Assembly: GCA_963747735.1 (NCBI GenBank)
Contig: CAVVGE010000005.1
Span: 310,001 to 374,000, forward strand
DNA length: 64,000 bases
Direction: 5' to 3'
Origin: AP-15 sp963747735
GTDB taxonomy: Bacteria; Pseudomonadota; Alphaproteobacteria; ATCC43930; CGMCC-115725
Part shown: positions 9,901 through 17,647 of the stretch, piece by piece
Layout: each line of letters begins with the position of its first letter
How positions within the stretch are numbered: the first letter of the stretch is position 1
The notes under the pieces: model-generated
The model's input: only the letters and a program-made list of their open reading frames with translations
Told to the model about the DNA's origin: nothing
The model's database searches: none
Program-made: the position numbers and the translations under genes

Positions 9901-10079
9901 GGCATCCGGGTGGCGCGCCCCAGGATCTCGGCCAGCATGCTCTCGTGATCGGGTGCGAGGTGGGTGACGACGACAAAAGCGAGGCCGCTGCCCGCGGGCA
10001 CGGATTTGAAGAACTGCTCGAGCGCCTCGACACCGCCCGCCGACGCGCCGATCCCGACGATGGGGAGTTCGGCTGCCAT
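6966..10079 (-). CDS. CheB-CheR-PAS-HWE histidine kinase fusion protein
   Basis: A 1037-residue cytoplasmic signalling fusion. Residues 1-190 are a CheB methylesterase domain without a receiver, with likely triad S13, H40 and D132. About 200-470 is a CheR methyltransferase, with the EAYSIAILL segment and the SCRNLLIYL segment. Residues about 640-720 form a long Glu/Asn-rich coiled coil of near-heptad repeats (NEELQSTNEELE type). A PAS domain follows (about 725-830). Then an HWE kinase with ELSHRVKNTL (phospho-acceptor near H837), the N-box HELATNAAKYG near 928 and the W-x-E signature KWAERGG near 965. Such fusions likely link receptor methylation state to phosphorelay; no receptor gene is nearby. 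The four-base overlap with the response regulator indicates one operon. Confidence 0.93.
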   Translation of the reverse strand: MAAELPIVGIGASAGGVEALEQFFKSVPAGSGLAFVVVTHLAPDHESMLAEILGRATRMPVVNARDGVPVEAQHVYVLPASAILTIRDGRLQLRRTGTAQHERAPIDVFFNSLARDQGEHAIGVVLSGGGSDGTRGLKAIKENGGLTVAQGANMTRPRFPEMPSSAVAGGFVDLLLPVEEIPARIIAYVRNWGAFDPERPADGLAQIYAVLRVRTAHDFSEYKDRTFQRRVQRRMQVVQATTLADYVDRLQKVPDEVGALFRDLLIGVTDFFRDPAAFDALATLVVPKLFEDKGPNDEVRVWVPGCSTGEEAYSIAILLREHRDQLTAPPKVQIFATDIDEAALGVARAARYPANLIRGLTAERLNRFFTAEAGSYHLAKELRDMCIFSAHSVIRDPPFSRLNLISCRNLLIYLKPELQAQVIPTLHYALLPGGYLFLGLSENVARHNDLFLSLDRKNRLFRRRDLVARPHLPLRQSLPRGTASGPGAAPPVQRADLLRQVAGAIVEHFAPAFVIVDGSDEALYYSAGTGKYLQAAPGPATRNIVAMAGPGLRAELRSALYEAKETGRRVTRDRVAVQIDGDVQMVRLAIEPIAEGGEIAYGVVFVDLGPARPRVEQSVEQPDGEAAAVQQIEKELQATKERLQSTIEELETANEEFRSANEELLSVNEELQSTNEELETSKEEMQSTNEELQIVNTELSHKIEELDRVNSDLSNFFESTRIATIFLDRNLVIRSFTPAVIEIFNLIPGDRGRPLSDIVNRFAYPELEDDMRSVLGGGGATGRSVSFAGGTSHHLARVLPYRHRNSVIDGVILTFVDVTAVVAAEEQQKVLAAELSHRVKNTLAVVASIAERTLPDDDAKTVLIARFHALGHTHDALSQGGWSEAPLRDLVMAELAPHAGGDGGNVTVEGPPVMLKPQAALLLSLVVHELATNAAKYGALSVAGGRVDISWTIAGNGSPRLELKWAERGGPRIDALPKRRGFGSELIERGIRFELQGEAKLEAVDGSLQCRIVIPADPEHLTFRAPPARPGIEVAAS

Positions 10080-10201
10080 GGTTTACTCTACGATTGATCC
10101 TTCCGATGCGACAGCAATTGTTATCGGCGTTTGTTACAGAGCGCCGCTCGACAAGCCGCAGGCATCGGTCGGCCGCAGCCTCGACAACGGTGTGCCCGAG
10201 G

Positions 10202-11248
10202 CTACCGTTCGAGGCGCCAGCGCAGGGTTTCGCCGGCGCGGAACGGCACGATTGCGGTTTCGCCGTCGCCAATCTGGTGCGGGACCGCAAAGGCCCCGCG
10301 GCGCAGCCTTACCCGCTCCTCGTTTGGCGGCAGGCCGTAAAATTCGGGGCCGTTTAGCGCGGCGAAGGCTTCGAGGCGGTCGAGCGCGGCCATCTCTTCG
10401 AACACCTCGGCGTAGCTCTCGAGCGCGCAGGGTGCCGTAAAGATGCCGGCGCAACCGCATTCGGCCTCTTTCTTCGGGCGCGCGTGGGGCGCGCTGTCGG
10501 TGCCGAGAAAAAACCGCCGGTCGCCCGAGGTCGCCGCACGGCGCAAGGCCATCCGGTGCTTTTCGCGCTTGGCGATCGGCAGGCAATAAAGATGCGGACG
10601 AATCCCGCCCGAAAACAGCGCATTGCGGTTGATGACGAGGTGATGGGCGGTGATCGTCGCCGCCAGGTTGGGCCCGCCGCCGGCGACATATTGGACCGCC
10701 TCCTCGGTCGTTATGTGCTCGAGCACGATGCGCAATCCGGGCATCCGGCGGCGCAGCGGGTCGAGCACCCGGTCGATAAACACCGCCTCGCGGTCGAAGA
10801 TGTCGACATCGGGGTCGGTGACCTCGCCATGGACCAGGAGCGGCATCCCGATTGCCGCCATGCGCTCGAATACCGGGATGACGCGATCGCAATCGGTCAC
10901 GCCGAACGCCGAATTGGTCGTGGCGTGCGCCGGGTAGAGCTTGACCGCGGTAAACGCCCCCTCTTCATGTCCGCGGGCGATTTCGTCCGGCTCGGTGGCG
11001 TCGGTCAGATACGCTGTCATCAGCGGCGTGAAGCGGGCGCCCGGTGGCAACGCCGCGAGGATCCGTGCGCGATAGGCCCGCGCCGCAGCGACCGTGCACA
11101 CCGGTGGCAGCAGGTTCGGCATCACCATCGCGCGGCCAAACTGGCGCGCGGTGTAGGGAAGGACCCTCGCCAGCATCGCTCCGTCGCGCAGATGCACATG
11201 CCAATCGTCGGGCCGGCGGATCGTTAGCGCATCGATTTTCTCGGCCAT
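10202..11248 (-). CDS. pyrC: Dihydroorotase, class II
   Basis: Catalyses the reversible cyclisation of carbamoyl aspartate to dihydroorotate in pyrimidine synthesis. The protein is 348 residues, the normal class II length. Metal ligands are recognisable: H17 and H19 (DDWHVHLRDG), the lysine to be carboxylated at K103 (AVKLYPAHATTNSAFGV), H140 (LLVHGEV), H178 (LEHIT) and the catalytic D251 (LGTDSAPH). The ATG at 11248 was preferred because it aligns with the usual PyrC start and has AGAGG just upstream; an ATG at 11266 would add six residues. It is not in a pyrimidine operon here. The region between it and the kinase gene (10080-10201) shows no gene. Confidence 0.95.
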   Translation of the reverse strand: MAEKIDALTIRRPDDWHVHLRDGAMLARVLPYTARQFGRAMVMPNLLPPVCTVAAARAYRARILAALPPGARFTPLMTAYLTDATEPDEIARGHEEGAFTAVKLYPAHATTNSAFGVTDCDRVIPVFERMAAIGMPLLVHGEVTDPDVDIFDREAVFIDRVLDPLRRRMPGLRIVLEHITTEEAVQYVAGGGPNLAATITAHHLVINRNALFSGGIRPHLYCLPIAKREKHRMALRRAATSGDRRFFLGTDSAPHARPKKEAECGCAGIFTAPCALESYAEVFEEMAALDRLEAFAALNGPEFYGLPPNEERVRLRRGAFAVPHQIGDGETAIVPFRAGETLRWRLER

Positions 11249-11350
11249 CGCCTCTTTATCCCGCATTCTCCGGATGACGTAGCGATTTTGAGCGTGTCGG
11301 ACGTAAACCTGATATTATTCGGTATCTTGTGCGAGATCGAACGGGGCGGC

Positions 11351-11485
11351 GATGACGGACCCGGCGGGTGAAGCGGACACAGGGGCGCGCTGAGGCTCGA
11401 TTTCGACCGTCGCCTGATGCTTCAGTTTCGCGGCTCCACGATCACGTCCCATGCCGGGTTGCTTGCCTGTCGTGTCAGTAAAAGA
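11351..11485 (+). pseudogene. N-terminal remnant of an IS1380-like transposase
   Basis: An ATG at 11351 reads MTDPAGEADTGAR then stops. Shifting one frame at about 11390 gives LRLDFDRRLMLQFRG followed by STITSHAGLLACR, which resembles the start of IS1380-family transposases, where a similar DFD...LEFRG...SDGGLL pattern is conserved. The similarity ends at about 11480 and the rest of the element is absent. The call rests on recalled family patterns. If right, it marks an old insertion just upstream of the AT-richer PEP-CTERM gene. Confidence 0.5.
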
Positions 11486-11505
11486 ACAAATATAGGGAGA
11501 TCTCG

Positions 11506-12438
11506 GTGTCTGCGACTGTCCTCCGGTGGTTATACTACCGTCACTCCGTAGATCTGGCTAAGAGAAATATGTCGCTTACCAAGAAATTAATCGCTGTAGT
11601 AATGGGCGTAATTTATGTTATACAGAAGAATTTACCAGACATAGATGGTAAAAGATGCCGTTTTCTCCAGTACAAACGCAAAATTCGTAAAAAATTTGCT
11701 GTTCTGCTGGTTATTTTCGGTATTGCGTTGACGGCAAGCATGGCGAGAGCTGCTGTTATTACGTGCGGGAGTGGGGCTTTATGCACCACCACGGCCGGCG
11801 CGGTATCCGTCACCGGCATATTTACCGCCCCCGAGGATGTGTTTCTGAAGACCTTTACACTCGCCGGCAACACCGTGGTCACGGTCCAGACCTGGGGCTT
11901 TGGCGGCAGCACAAACGCCGCGGGGTCAATAATAATGCCCTCCGGCGGATTTGATTCATTCGTGGGGCTGTTCTCCGGCCCGCCGACCTCGGCGAGCATT
12001 CTGATAAGCGGCGGCATGTCGATCGCCAGCGACCCGGCCACGATCCAGTTCTTCCCGGGCTGCCCGCCGGCCGGAGCCGTCGCCATTGGAACGGAGCCGA
12101 TCTGCGGCGACAACCGGCTCACCGCGACCTTGGCGGCGGGCAATTACACCCTGCTGCTGTCCGATGCCAACTACCAGCCCTTCGCCTTCAACCCCGGCGA
12201 CGCATCGCCTTTCGACCTGACCTCGCCAGGCAGCTACGGCGATCTGACGGGTGGGGTTTTCCAGACCTGCAACGATCAGGGGCTCTGCATTACCCCCGAC
12301 GGCGACTTCGCCGTCGATCTCCGCTTCATGTCGGCGTCCATTGCCGAGCCCGGCACCCTGCTGTTGCTGGGCTCCGGCTTGGCTGCGCTGGTCTGGCAAC
12401 GAAAACGTCGGAACCAGGGCTGCCCATCCGACAGCTAA
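11506..12438 (+). CDS. PEP-CTERM sorting domain-containing secreted protein
   Basis: Exported protein with a C-terminal PEP-CTERM tag: IAEPGTLLLLGSGLAALVW then RKRR near residues 282-305 (PEP-like motif, hydrophobic segment, basic end). Such tags are processed by an exosortase. A hydrophobic signal segment KFAVLLVIFGIALTASMARA lies unusually far in, near residues 63-82. The start is therefore uncertain: the GTG at 11506 has GGGAGA upstream, while ATGs at 11569 or 11605 would shorten the leader. The middle (about 105-165) has DVFLKTFTLAGNTVVTVQTW and FDSFVGLFSG, similar to DVUA0089-type secreted proteins. The first 250 bases are clearly AT-richer than the neighbours, suggesting transfer. No exosortase gene is in the window. 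Confidence 0.75.
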   Translation: MSATVLRWLYYRHSVDLAKRNMSLTKKLIAVVMGVIYVIQKNLPDIDGKRCRFLQYKRKIRKKFAVLLVIFGIALTASMARAAVITCGSGALCTTTAGAVSVTGIFTAPEDVFLKTFTLAGNTVVTVQTWGFGGSTNAAGSIIMPSGGFDSFVGLFSGPPTSASILISGGMSIASDPATIQFFPGCPPAGAVAIGTEPICGDNRLTATLAAGNYTLLLSDANYQPFAFNPGDASPFDLTSPGSYGDLTGGVFQTCNDQGLCITPDGDFAVDLRFMSASIAEPGTLLLLGSGLAALVWQRKRRNQGCPSDS

Positions 12439-12464
12439 CCTCTTCTAGGGTTGGCCAACATATT

Positions 12465-12576
12465 CGCCGTTCCCGCGGAAGCGGGAATCCAGGGTCCCGA
12501 GGCTCAGTGGTTGCTCTGGACCCTCTCCCCGGACGGCTGACCCTGACGGGCCGTTCGGGGGATCGCGGGAATGATG
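12465..12576. repeat. REP-like palindromic repeat, copy 1
   Basis: Begins near CGTTCCCGCGGAAGCGGGAA and ends near CGCGGGAATGATG, the outer arms being inverted and the centre holding smaller inverted pairs. It belongs to the same type as the copies at 56913-56990 and 58902-58983. It fills most of the gap between two secreted-protein genes and covers an ATG at 12571, which is therefore not a likely start. Confidence 0.7.
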
Positions 12577-12621
12577 AGCACCACATGGGGCGGACTCTCA
12601 GCCATGAAGAGGAGGAAACCG

Positions 12622-13131
12622 ATGAAAGTGTCAGCCAAGCTCGCTTTTGGTGCATTAGGGTGCGCATTGCTGATTTCCGGCATTGCCGTGCTAAGTCCGC
12701 GAGCGGTGCAAGCCGCGGTTGCGACACTTACCAGGGACCAGGACAACCCGGCGCGCCATCCCTTCGCGACAAGCTGCTTTAGCGCTGGCGTTAACGCCAA
12801 CGGCGTCCCTTGCTTCACTCCCCCGATTCCGGCGGGACAGGAGGTCGTCATCGAGACAGTCTCTATTAGTGGGTCCGGAGGCCCCAACAACGTCACACTT
12901 CTTCCCTCCATAACCACGACTGCGGCGGGGGTTGTTACGCAATACGACCTGAACCCCATATCCGACGACCGTTTCTTTCAACCGGTCAAGAGTGATTTTC
13001 ACACAGCCCAATCACTTCGTCTCTATGTGGATCCGGGCACAGTTATCCTGTGTAATGTGTCGACGGCGAAAGCAAATAGTTCTCTGGTAATCCAGTGTGT
13101 CATCTCCGGCTACTTTGTCACGCTCCCGTAG
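12622..13131 (+). CDS. Secreted protein of unknown function
   Basis: A 169-residue exported protein. The signal peptide is clear (MKVSAKLAFGALGCALLISG, cut near residue 34 after VQA). The mature part is Thr/Val-rich beta-type sequence with four cysteines (two near the start of the mature chain, two near the C terminus at LCNVS and IQCVIS) that could pair. The ATG at 12622 is chosen because GAGGAGG lies directly upstream; ATGs at 12571 and 12604 fall in or next to a repeat. I do not recognise a family. It lies between the PEP-CTERM protein and a broken thiolase; nothing suggests a shared operon. Confidence 0.7.
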   Translation: MKVSAKLAFGALGCALLISGIAVLSPRAVQAAVATLTRDQDNPARHPFATSCFSAGVNANGVPCFTPPIPAGQEVVIETVSISGSGGPNNVTLLPSITTTAAGVVTQYDLNPISDDRFFQPVKSDFHTAQSLRLYVDPGTVILCNVSTAKANSSLVIQCVISGYFVTLP

Positions 13132-13321
13132 CTTACCGCACGCTTCTGACCGATTGTTTCGGCGCACCGGCGATTTGGCGGCGCTGAAGCGCGAAACCGA
13201 GCATGCGGGTTTGATCCGGCTCGCGCGCCTGCCAAGCACAAGGCTGATCTCTTGTGGCGATCCGGCTGCCGCGCGACCATATCGGATGGCGACGGCGTGA
13301 GCGGCATTACCGGAGGGCGGG

Positions 13322-14492
13322 ATGAGCGGGTGCATCGTGGGCTGGGCGCATTCGAAATTCGGCAAGCACGAGGACAAGGACATTGAGGCGCTGATCGTCG
13401 AGGCGGCGCAGGCGGCGCTCGCCGATGCCGGGGTCGCCGCGGCCGATATCGACGCGGTCTTTCTCGGCACGATGAACGGCGGCTTTGTCCGCCAGGAATT
13501 CCCGGCCTCGCTCGTGCTTCAGGCCGATCCCGGCTTTCGCTTCAAGCCGGCGACCCGGGTCGAGAATGCCTGCGCCACCGGTTCGGCGGCAATCCACCAG
13601 GGGCTGAACGCGATTGCCGCCAAGAAGGCGCGGCTCGCTCTGGTCGTCGGCGTCGAGAAGATGACCGAGGTGTCGGGCGCGCAGGTCGGCGACATTCTGC
13701 TCGGCGCCAGCTACCGCAAGGAGGAAGACCGGATCGAAGGCGGGTTTGCCGGCATTTTCGGTCAGATCGCCCAGAGCTATTTCCAGCGCTATGGCGACCA
13801 GTCGGACGCGCTCGCCCGGATCGCCGCAAAGAACCACAAGAACGGCGCGTCGAACCCGCTGGCCCAGATGCAAAAGGACCTCGGCTACGAATTCTGCCGC
13901 ACCCTATCCGACAAGAACCCGATCGTCGCCGGGCCGTTGAAGCGCACCGATTGCTCGCTTGGTTTCGGATGGCGCCGCGGCTGTCGTGCTGGCCGACACC
14001 GCGACCGCGCTCGCCATGAAAAAGGCGGTGATTTTCCGCGCCGCCGAGCAGGTCAACGACTTTCTGCCGATGAGCCGGCGGGACGTGATCGCCTTCGAAG
14101 GCCCGGCGCTCGCCTGGCAGAAGGCGCTCGCCGCGGCGCATCTCTCGCTCGACGACCTCGATTTGGTCGAGACCCATGACTGCTTCACGATTGCCGAGCT
14201 GATCGAATACGAGGCGATGGGCTTGACCCCCAAAGGCGAGGGCGCGCGGGCCATCCTCGAAGGCTGGACCGAAAAGGACGGCAGGCTGCCGGTCAACCCC
14301 TCGGGCGGCCTCAAATCGAAAGGCCATCCGATCGGCGCCACCGGGGTTTCGATGCATGTCTTGGCGGCGATGCAGGTGACCGACCGCGCCGGCGGCATCC
14401 AGGTGCCGGGCGCCGCACTTGCCGGCGTCATGAACATGGGCGGCGCCGCCGTCGCCAATTTTGTCAGCATCCTCGAGCCGTTGCGCGCCTGA
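13322..14492 (+). pseudogene. Thiolase / acetyl-CoA acetyltransferase family, single +1 frameshift
   Basis: Together the two frames give a full-length thiolase of about 389 residues. The first frame has the nucleophile context ENACATGSAA near residue 87. The second has HDCFTIAEL and the C-terminal GGLKSKGHPIGATG. The frames join if one G is removed at 13961-13962, restoring DCSLVSDGAAAVVLAD. As written, translation would run on to 14179 in the wrong frame and lose the C-terminal half of the active site. The start at 13322 has GGAGG upstream. The subfamily is closer to SCP-x-like thiolases than to the FadA type. Either an assembly error or a recently broken gene; conservation on both sides is strong, favouring error or very recent change. 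Confidence 0.88.
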
Positions 14493-14540
14493 TCGCGGCG
14501 TCGCGACCGCGCCCGGCGCGGCGGCTGGTTATCGGTCGGC

Positions 14541-15596
14541 CTATGCGGCCGGCTGGCGTTGCAGGATCAGGCGGACCAGCTCGGCTTGCCGGCGTGCGCC
14601 GGTCTTGTCGAAGACGTGGGCGAGGTGGGTCCTGACCGTCGTCAATGAAACGCCGAGGCGGCCGGCGGCGGCGAGGAGCCCGTCGCCCCTCGAGATCTCG
14701 ACCGCGAACAGGGCTTCCGCCGGGGTCAACCCGTAATCCTGGCGTAGCCACTCGCCGCGGGTTGCGGTCGCTTGCTCCGGGTCGGTGATGAACAGGATCG
14801 CGGTCGGGCGCAGGACGTCGGTCCAGGTGAGCCGGGTCCGGTGCGGGACCACGAGCACGGTCAACGGCCCGCGCTCCGCGCGGCACAGCCGCAGGCGGCC
14901 GCCGGCGCCGCCGGGCCCGTTTGCCGGCTCCGCGCTGTCGGCAATCGTTTGCCGCAACCGGCGCGTGTCCGCGAGCGTTTCGGCCCTGAGCCCGTCGCGG
15001 CCCAGCGAGAGGCCATCGCCGGCACCGAGCATCCGCGCGGCGGTCTGGTTGGCAAAGATCACCCCCGCCCGCGCATCGACCAGCAGCACGGCGTGGGGCA
15101 GCCGGTCGAGCATCTCGGCCGAGCTCGTCGGCGGCCCGTCCAGCCCAGAGAGGCGCCACCGCAGCTGCACCGCGCGCTGCAGGTGCGGGATCAAACCGGC
15201 GAACAGCCGGGCCTCGGCCGGGTCGAAATCGCCCTCGGAAGAGGGGCGCGACACCGACACCACGGTGGAAACCGGCCCCTCGGTCGAAAGGGTTGTTCCC
15301 ATCACCGCTTCCGCGCCCTGGGGCTCTGATCGGACGATGACGGCGCCGACCGGATGCTCGGGACACCGCTGCCAGACCTTGGCCCAATATTCCGAGAAGG
15401 CGGGCAGCTCTTCAGGATCCAGGCGCGGGGCCAGCAGCGTGGCAAGGCGGGTCCGCGCGTTGTAGGTGCCGACTTGCGCCCCGTTCGTTGCGCCAAGAAG
15501 GTCGGCCAAACCGTTGAGCATCGCCGGGCAGGCGCTCGCATCCGTCACCGTGTCGTAGATCGATCCGACAAATTCCGAGAGGATCTGAAAGCGCAT
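14541..15596 (-). CDS. LuxR-type HTH transcriptional regulator with PAS-like sensor
   Basis: A 351-residue regulator. The C-terminal 60 residues are a LuxR/FixJ-type HTH (LTPAEALFAVEISRGDGL, then GVSLTTVRTHLAHVFDKTG). The middle, about residues 170-230, reads like a PAS-type ligand pocket (LPHAVLLVDARAGVIFANQTA). The N-terminal 150 residues resemble those of other uncharacterised alphaproteobacterial LuxR proteins. The ATG at 15596 has GGAG six bases upstream; an earlier ATG at 15644 adds 16 unconserved residues. It is divergent from the secreted-protein genes that begin at 15857 and could regulate them, though no operator was identified. Confidence 0.85.
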   Translation of the reverse strand: MRFQILSEFVGSIYDTVTDASACPAMLNGLADLLGATNGAQVGTYNARTRLATLLAPRLDPEELPAFSEYWAKVWQRCPEHPVGAVIVRSEPQGAEAVMGTTLSTEGPVSTVVSVSRPSSEGDFDPAEARLFAGLIPHLQRAVQLRWRLSGLDGPPTSSAEMLDRLPHAVLLVDARAGVIFANQTAARMLGAGDGLSLGRDGLRAETLADTRRLRQTIADSAEPANGPGGAGGRLRLCRAERGPLTVLVVPHRTRLTWTDVLRPTAILFITDPEQATATRGEWLRQDYGLTPAEALFAVEISRGDGLLAAAGRLGVSLTTVRTHLAHVFDKTGARRQAELVRLILQRQPAA

Positions 15597-15856
15597 CGCC
15601 GTCTCCGGCAGGTCGCAATGCACGGGCCCGGGACCCGGCCGCAAGCGGGCTTCCCTGAAAGCATGCGCCCGCGCTGAGGGCTGAGTGTGAACCGGTTCAC
15701 ACTTCCAAAAAAAATTTGTGCGTAAGGAGCGCGCCGATCATCCGAACGGATGACGACAGCCCTCCGACCCCCGGTTCTAATTCACCGCAGCCTCGCAACC
15801 CCGAATGGGCGGCACCGTGCATCAGGCGCGGCGTGGCGAGGCCGGAGGGCAAGCGC

Positions 15857-16534
15857 ATGAACAAGATCAGCGGTTCGATCGCAGCGGCGGTGCTGGCGTT
15901 GGTCCCGGTAGGCATAACGGTCGCGCAGACGGTTCCGGCGCCGACGCCGGCGCTCGCCGCCCAATGGTGGCAATGGGGGGTCTCGATCCCGACCGGGCAA
16001 AATCCCCAGCTCGATCCCGACGGGCGTTACTGCATGGTCGGGCAGCGCGGCTCCACGTGGTTCCTCGCCGGCAAATTCGGCGGCAACACGGCGACGCGCA
16101 GCTGCTCGGTGCCCGAGGGAACCAAGCTGTTTTTCCCGATCGCCAACGCGATCAACTTCAATACCCCCAACGTATGCGGTCAGACTTCGACCAACCTGAC
16201 GGTCAAAAATATGCGCGCTCTGAGCAAGAGCACGATCGACGGCGTCGACCGCTTGTCGCTGTTCGTCGATGGCAAAAATGCCAGAAACCTGGTGCAGCGT
16301 ATCCAGTCGCCGGTGTTTTCGGTCGCATTGCCCGAGAAGAACATCTTCGACGCCGAATGCAGCAGCATCGGAAATGTCCCAGCAGGAGTGTATTCGGCGG
16401 CGGTTGACGACGGCTATTACGCGCTGCTGGAACCGTTGCCGCTCGGGAAGCACACCATTTCTTACCACGTCGAAGGCAATGTTGCCGGCGATGTCAAGTA
16501 TAATCTGAACATCGTCAAGATTTTAACCAAGTAA
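15857..16534 (+). CDS. Secreted protein of unknown function
   Basis: A 225-residue exported protein. The signal peptide is MNKISGSIAAAVLALVPVGI with cleavage near residue 24 (VAQ). The mature part carries tryptophans early (AQWWQWGVS), a GRYCMVGQRGSTWFLAG segment, a FFPIANAINFN segment and a C-terminal KHTISYHVEGN strand, a pattern seen in uncharacterised bacterial secreted proteins. Five cysteines lie in the mature chain. The ATG at 15857 has GGAGG upstream; the frame is open for 47 further codons with no second signal. It starts a run of three exported proteins in one direction (15857-19051). Confidence 0.75.
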   Translation: MNKISGSIAAAVLALVPVGITVAQTVPAPTPALAAQWWQWGVSIPTGQNPQLDPDGRYCMVGQRGSTWFLAGKFGGNTATRSCSVPEGTKLFFPIANAINFNTPNVCGQTSTNLTVKNMRALSKSTIDGVDRLSLFVDGKNARNLVQRIQSPVFSVALPEKNIFDAECSSIGNVPAGVYSAAVDDGYYALLEPLPLGKHTISYHVEGNVAGDVKYNLNIVKILTK

Positions 16535-16568
16535 GATTGTTCCAGCGCGGCCTGCACAGGAGGCTTCA

Positions 16569-17562
16569 ATGTCAACGCATAGAGCTTCAAGGACGACGCT
16601 GAGGTTTGGTCCCGCTTTTTCAGCCCTGCTCGGCCTGCTGCTGACGGCGACTGGCGTTGCCGCCGGCGAGACGCAGCCCGGCGGTGCGTTCACCTGTGAC
16701 TTCGGCCTTTCGGCCGGGCTGCCCCAGGATAAAATCGCGCCGTCGATCGAGCGTGACCGCATGTATATGGCGGCCCGTCCCGGTCTCCTCCACAAGCATA
16801 TCCCGATCAGCTTTGACACCACCGGGAATGTCTTTTCCGGCGGACGCTATCTGTTCGACACCGCCAGGCACGCGCGCGAGTATCGCGACTGGGTCTTCAA
16901 CACCTACGTGCTCGACGGCGTTCATTTTCTCAAGCGGTCCTACTTCCTCAGCCCCGATTGCCACGCCTGGACCGTGATCGGGGCGCATGATTTCGCGGAC
17001 ATCCACAATTCGCAGATCGTGCTGCGGACCGAACGCTGGTCGGTGCGCAACGCCCATCAGCCGGCCGCGGTGCTGCAGCAGAGGCTCGATGCAGTTCTGG
17101 CAGAGCGCGCAGGCGCGCGGGCTGACCAGCGTGTGGCTGCTCTACGACGCGGAGGATGGGCTCGCCTCGCTCGTCTATTTTGGCGGACGGGCCGGCCCCA
17201 GCGATCCCCGCGCGCCGGACACGGCGAGCCTCGACGCCCTCGCCGCCGCGCCGCCGCTCGGCGACATCTTCGCCGACCAGGGCTGGAAGCGGATTTTCGA
17301 CCGCACCCAATGGGCGCTGACCATCTGGTTCCCGTTCGCCCTCGGCGACCGCGGCGAGCCCGCCTTATGGCCGAACACGCCGCCCTTCTTTCGGCCTTCC
17401 CAGGGTGACGGGGTGTGCGAGGTCAGCCGCGGCGAAAGTGCGGCCGACACCGACATCCCGCCCGGCATCCCGAATGATTGTATGCCGCAATGCGGCGACG
17501 GCATCGCCCAAACCGGCGAGACCTCGATGAACTGCCCCGGCGACGTGCGCCTGTTCCAATAA
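16569..17562 (+). pseudogene. Secreted protein with C-terminal Cys-rich module, +1 frameshift
   Basis: The start has AGGAGG six bases upstream and a signal peptide ending near residue 32. The first frame is sensible to about 17080 (for example HAREYRDWVFNTYVLDGVHF), then turns Arg-rich. The +1 frame is sensible from about 17090 (MQFWQSAQARGLTSVWLLYD) to TAA at 17562. Joining them by dropping one base near 17080-17090 gives a protein of about 330 residues. Its end is a cysteine-rich module: GVCEVSRGES, then MPQCGDGIAQTGETSMNCPGD. The same module follows the next gene. The function is unknown; it is probably exported with its upstream neighbour, 34 bases away. Confidence 0.75.
17404..17562 (+). 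repeat. Cys-rich C-terminal module, copy 1
   Basis: DNA coding GDGVCEVSRGES...QCGDGIAQTGETSMNCPGDV. It is strongly similar to 19047-19211. Both copies begin with GGTGACGGGGTGTGCGAGGT, and a TGA in the -1 frame overlaps that start in each. The cysteine spacing recalls CGDGxCxxGE-type disulfide repeats of secreted proteins. Confidence 0.8.
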
Positions 17563-17647
17563 GGATGGGAAGCCGCCGACGTGCTGCGCGGGCGCGGCTG
17601 GACTTCATATGCGCAAGGACGGTGCTGCAAACTGGAGGGAACGAGTG

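Noticed and set aside
7020..10097. A 1025-codon open frame on the plus strand
   Set aside because: It lies exactly opposite the CheB-CheR-HWE kinase gene, which has clear catalytic motifs. The plus-strand frame has no recognisable domain and is rich in Arg, Gln and Asp as expected for a GC-rich antisense frame.
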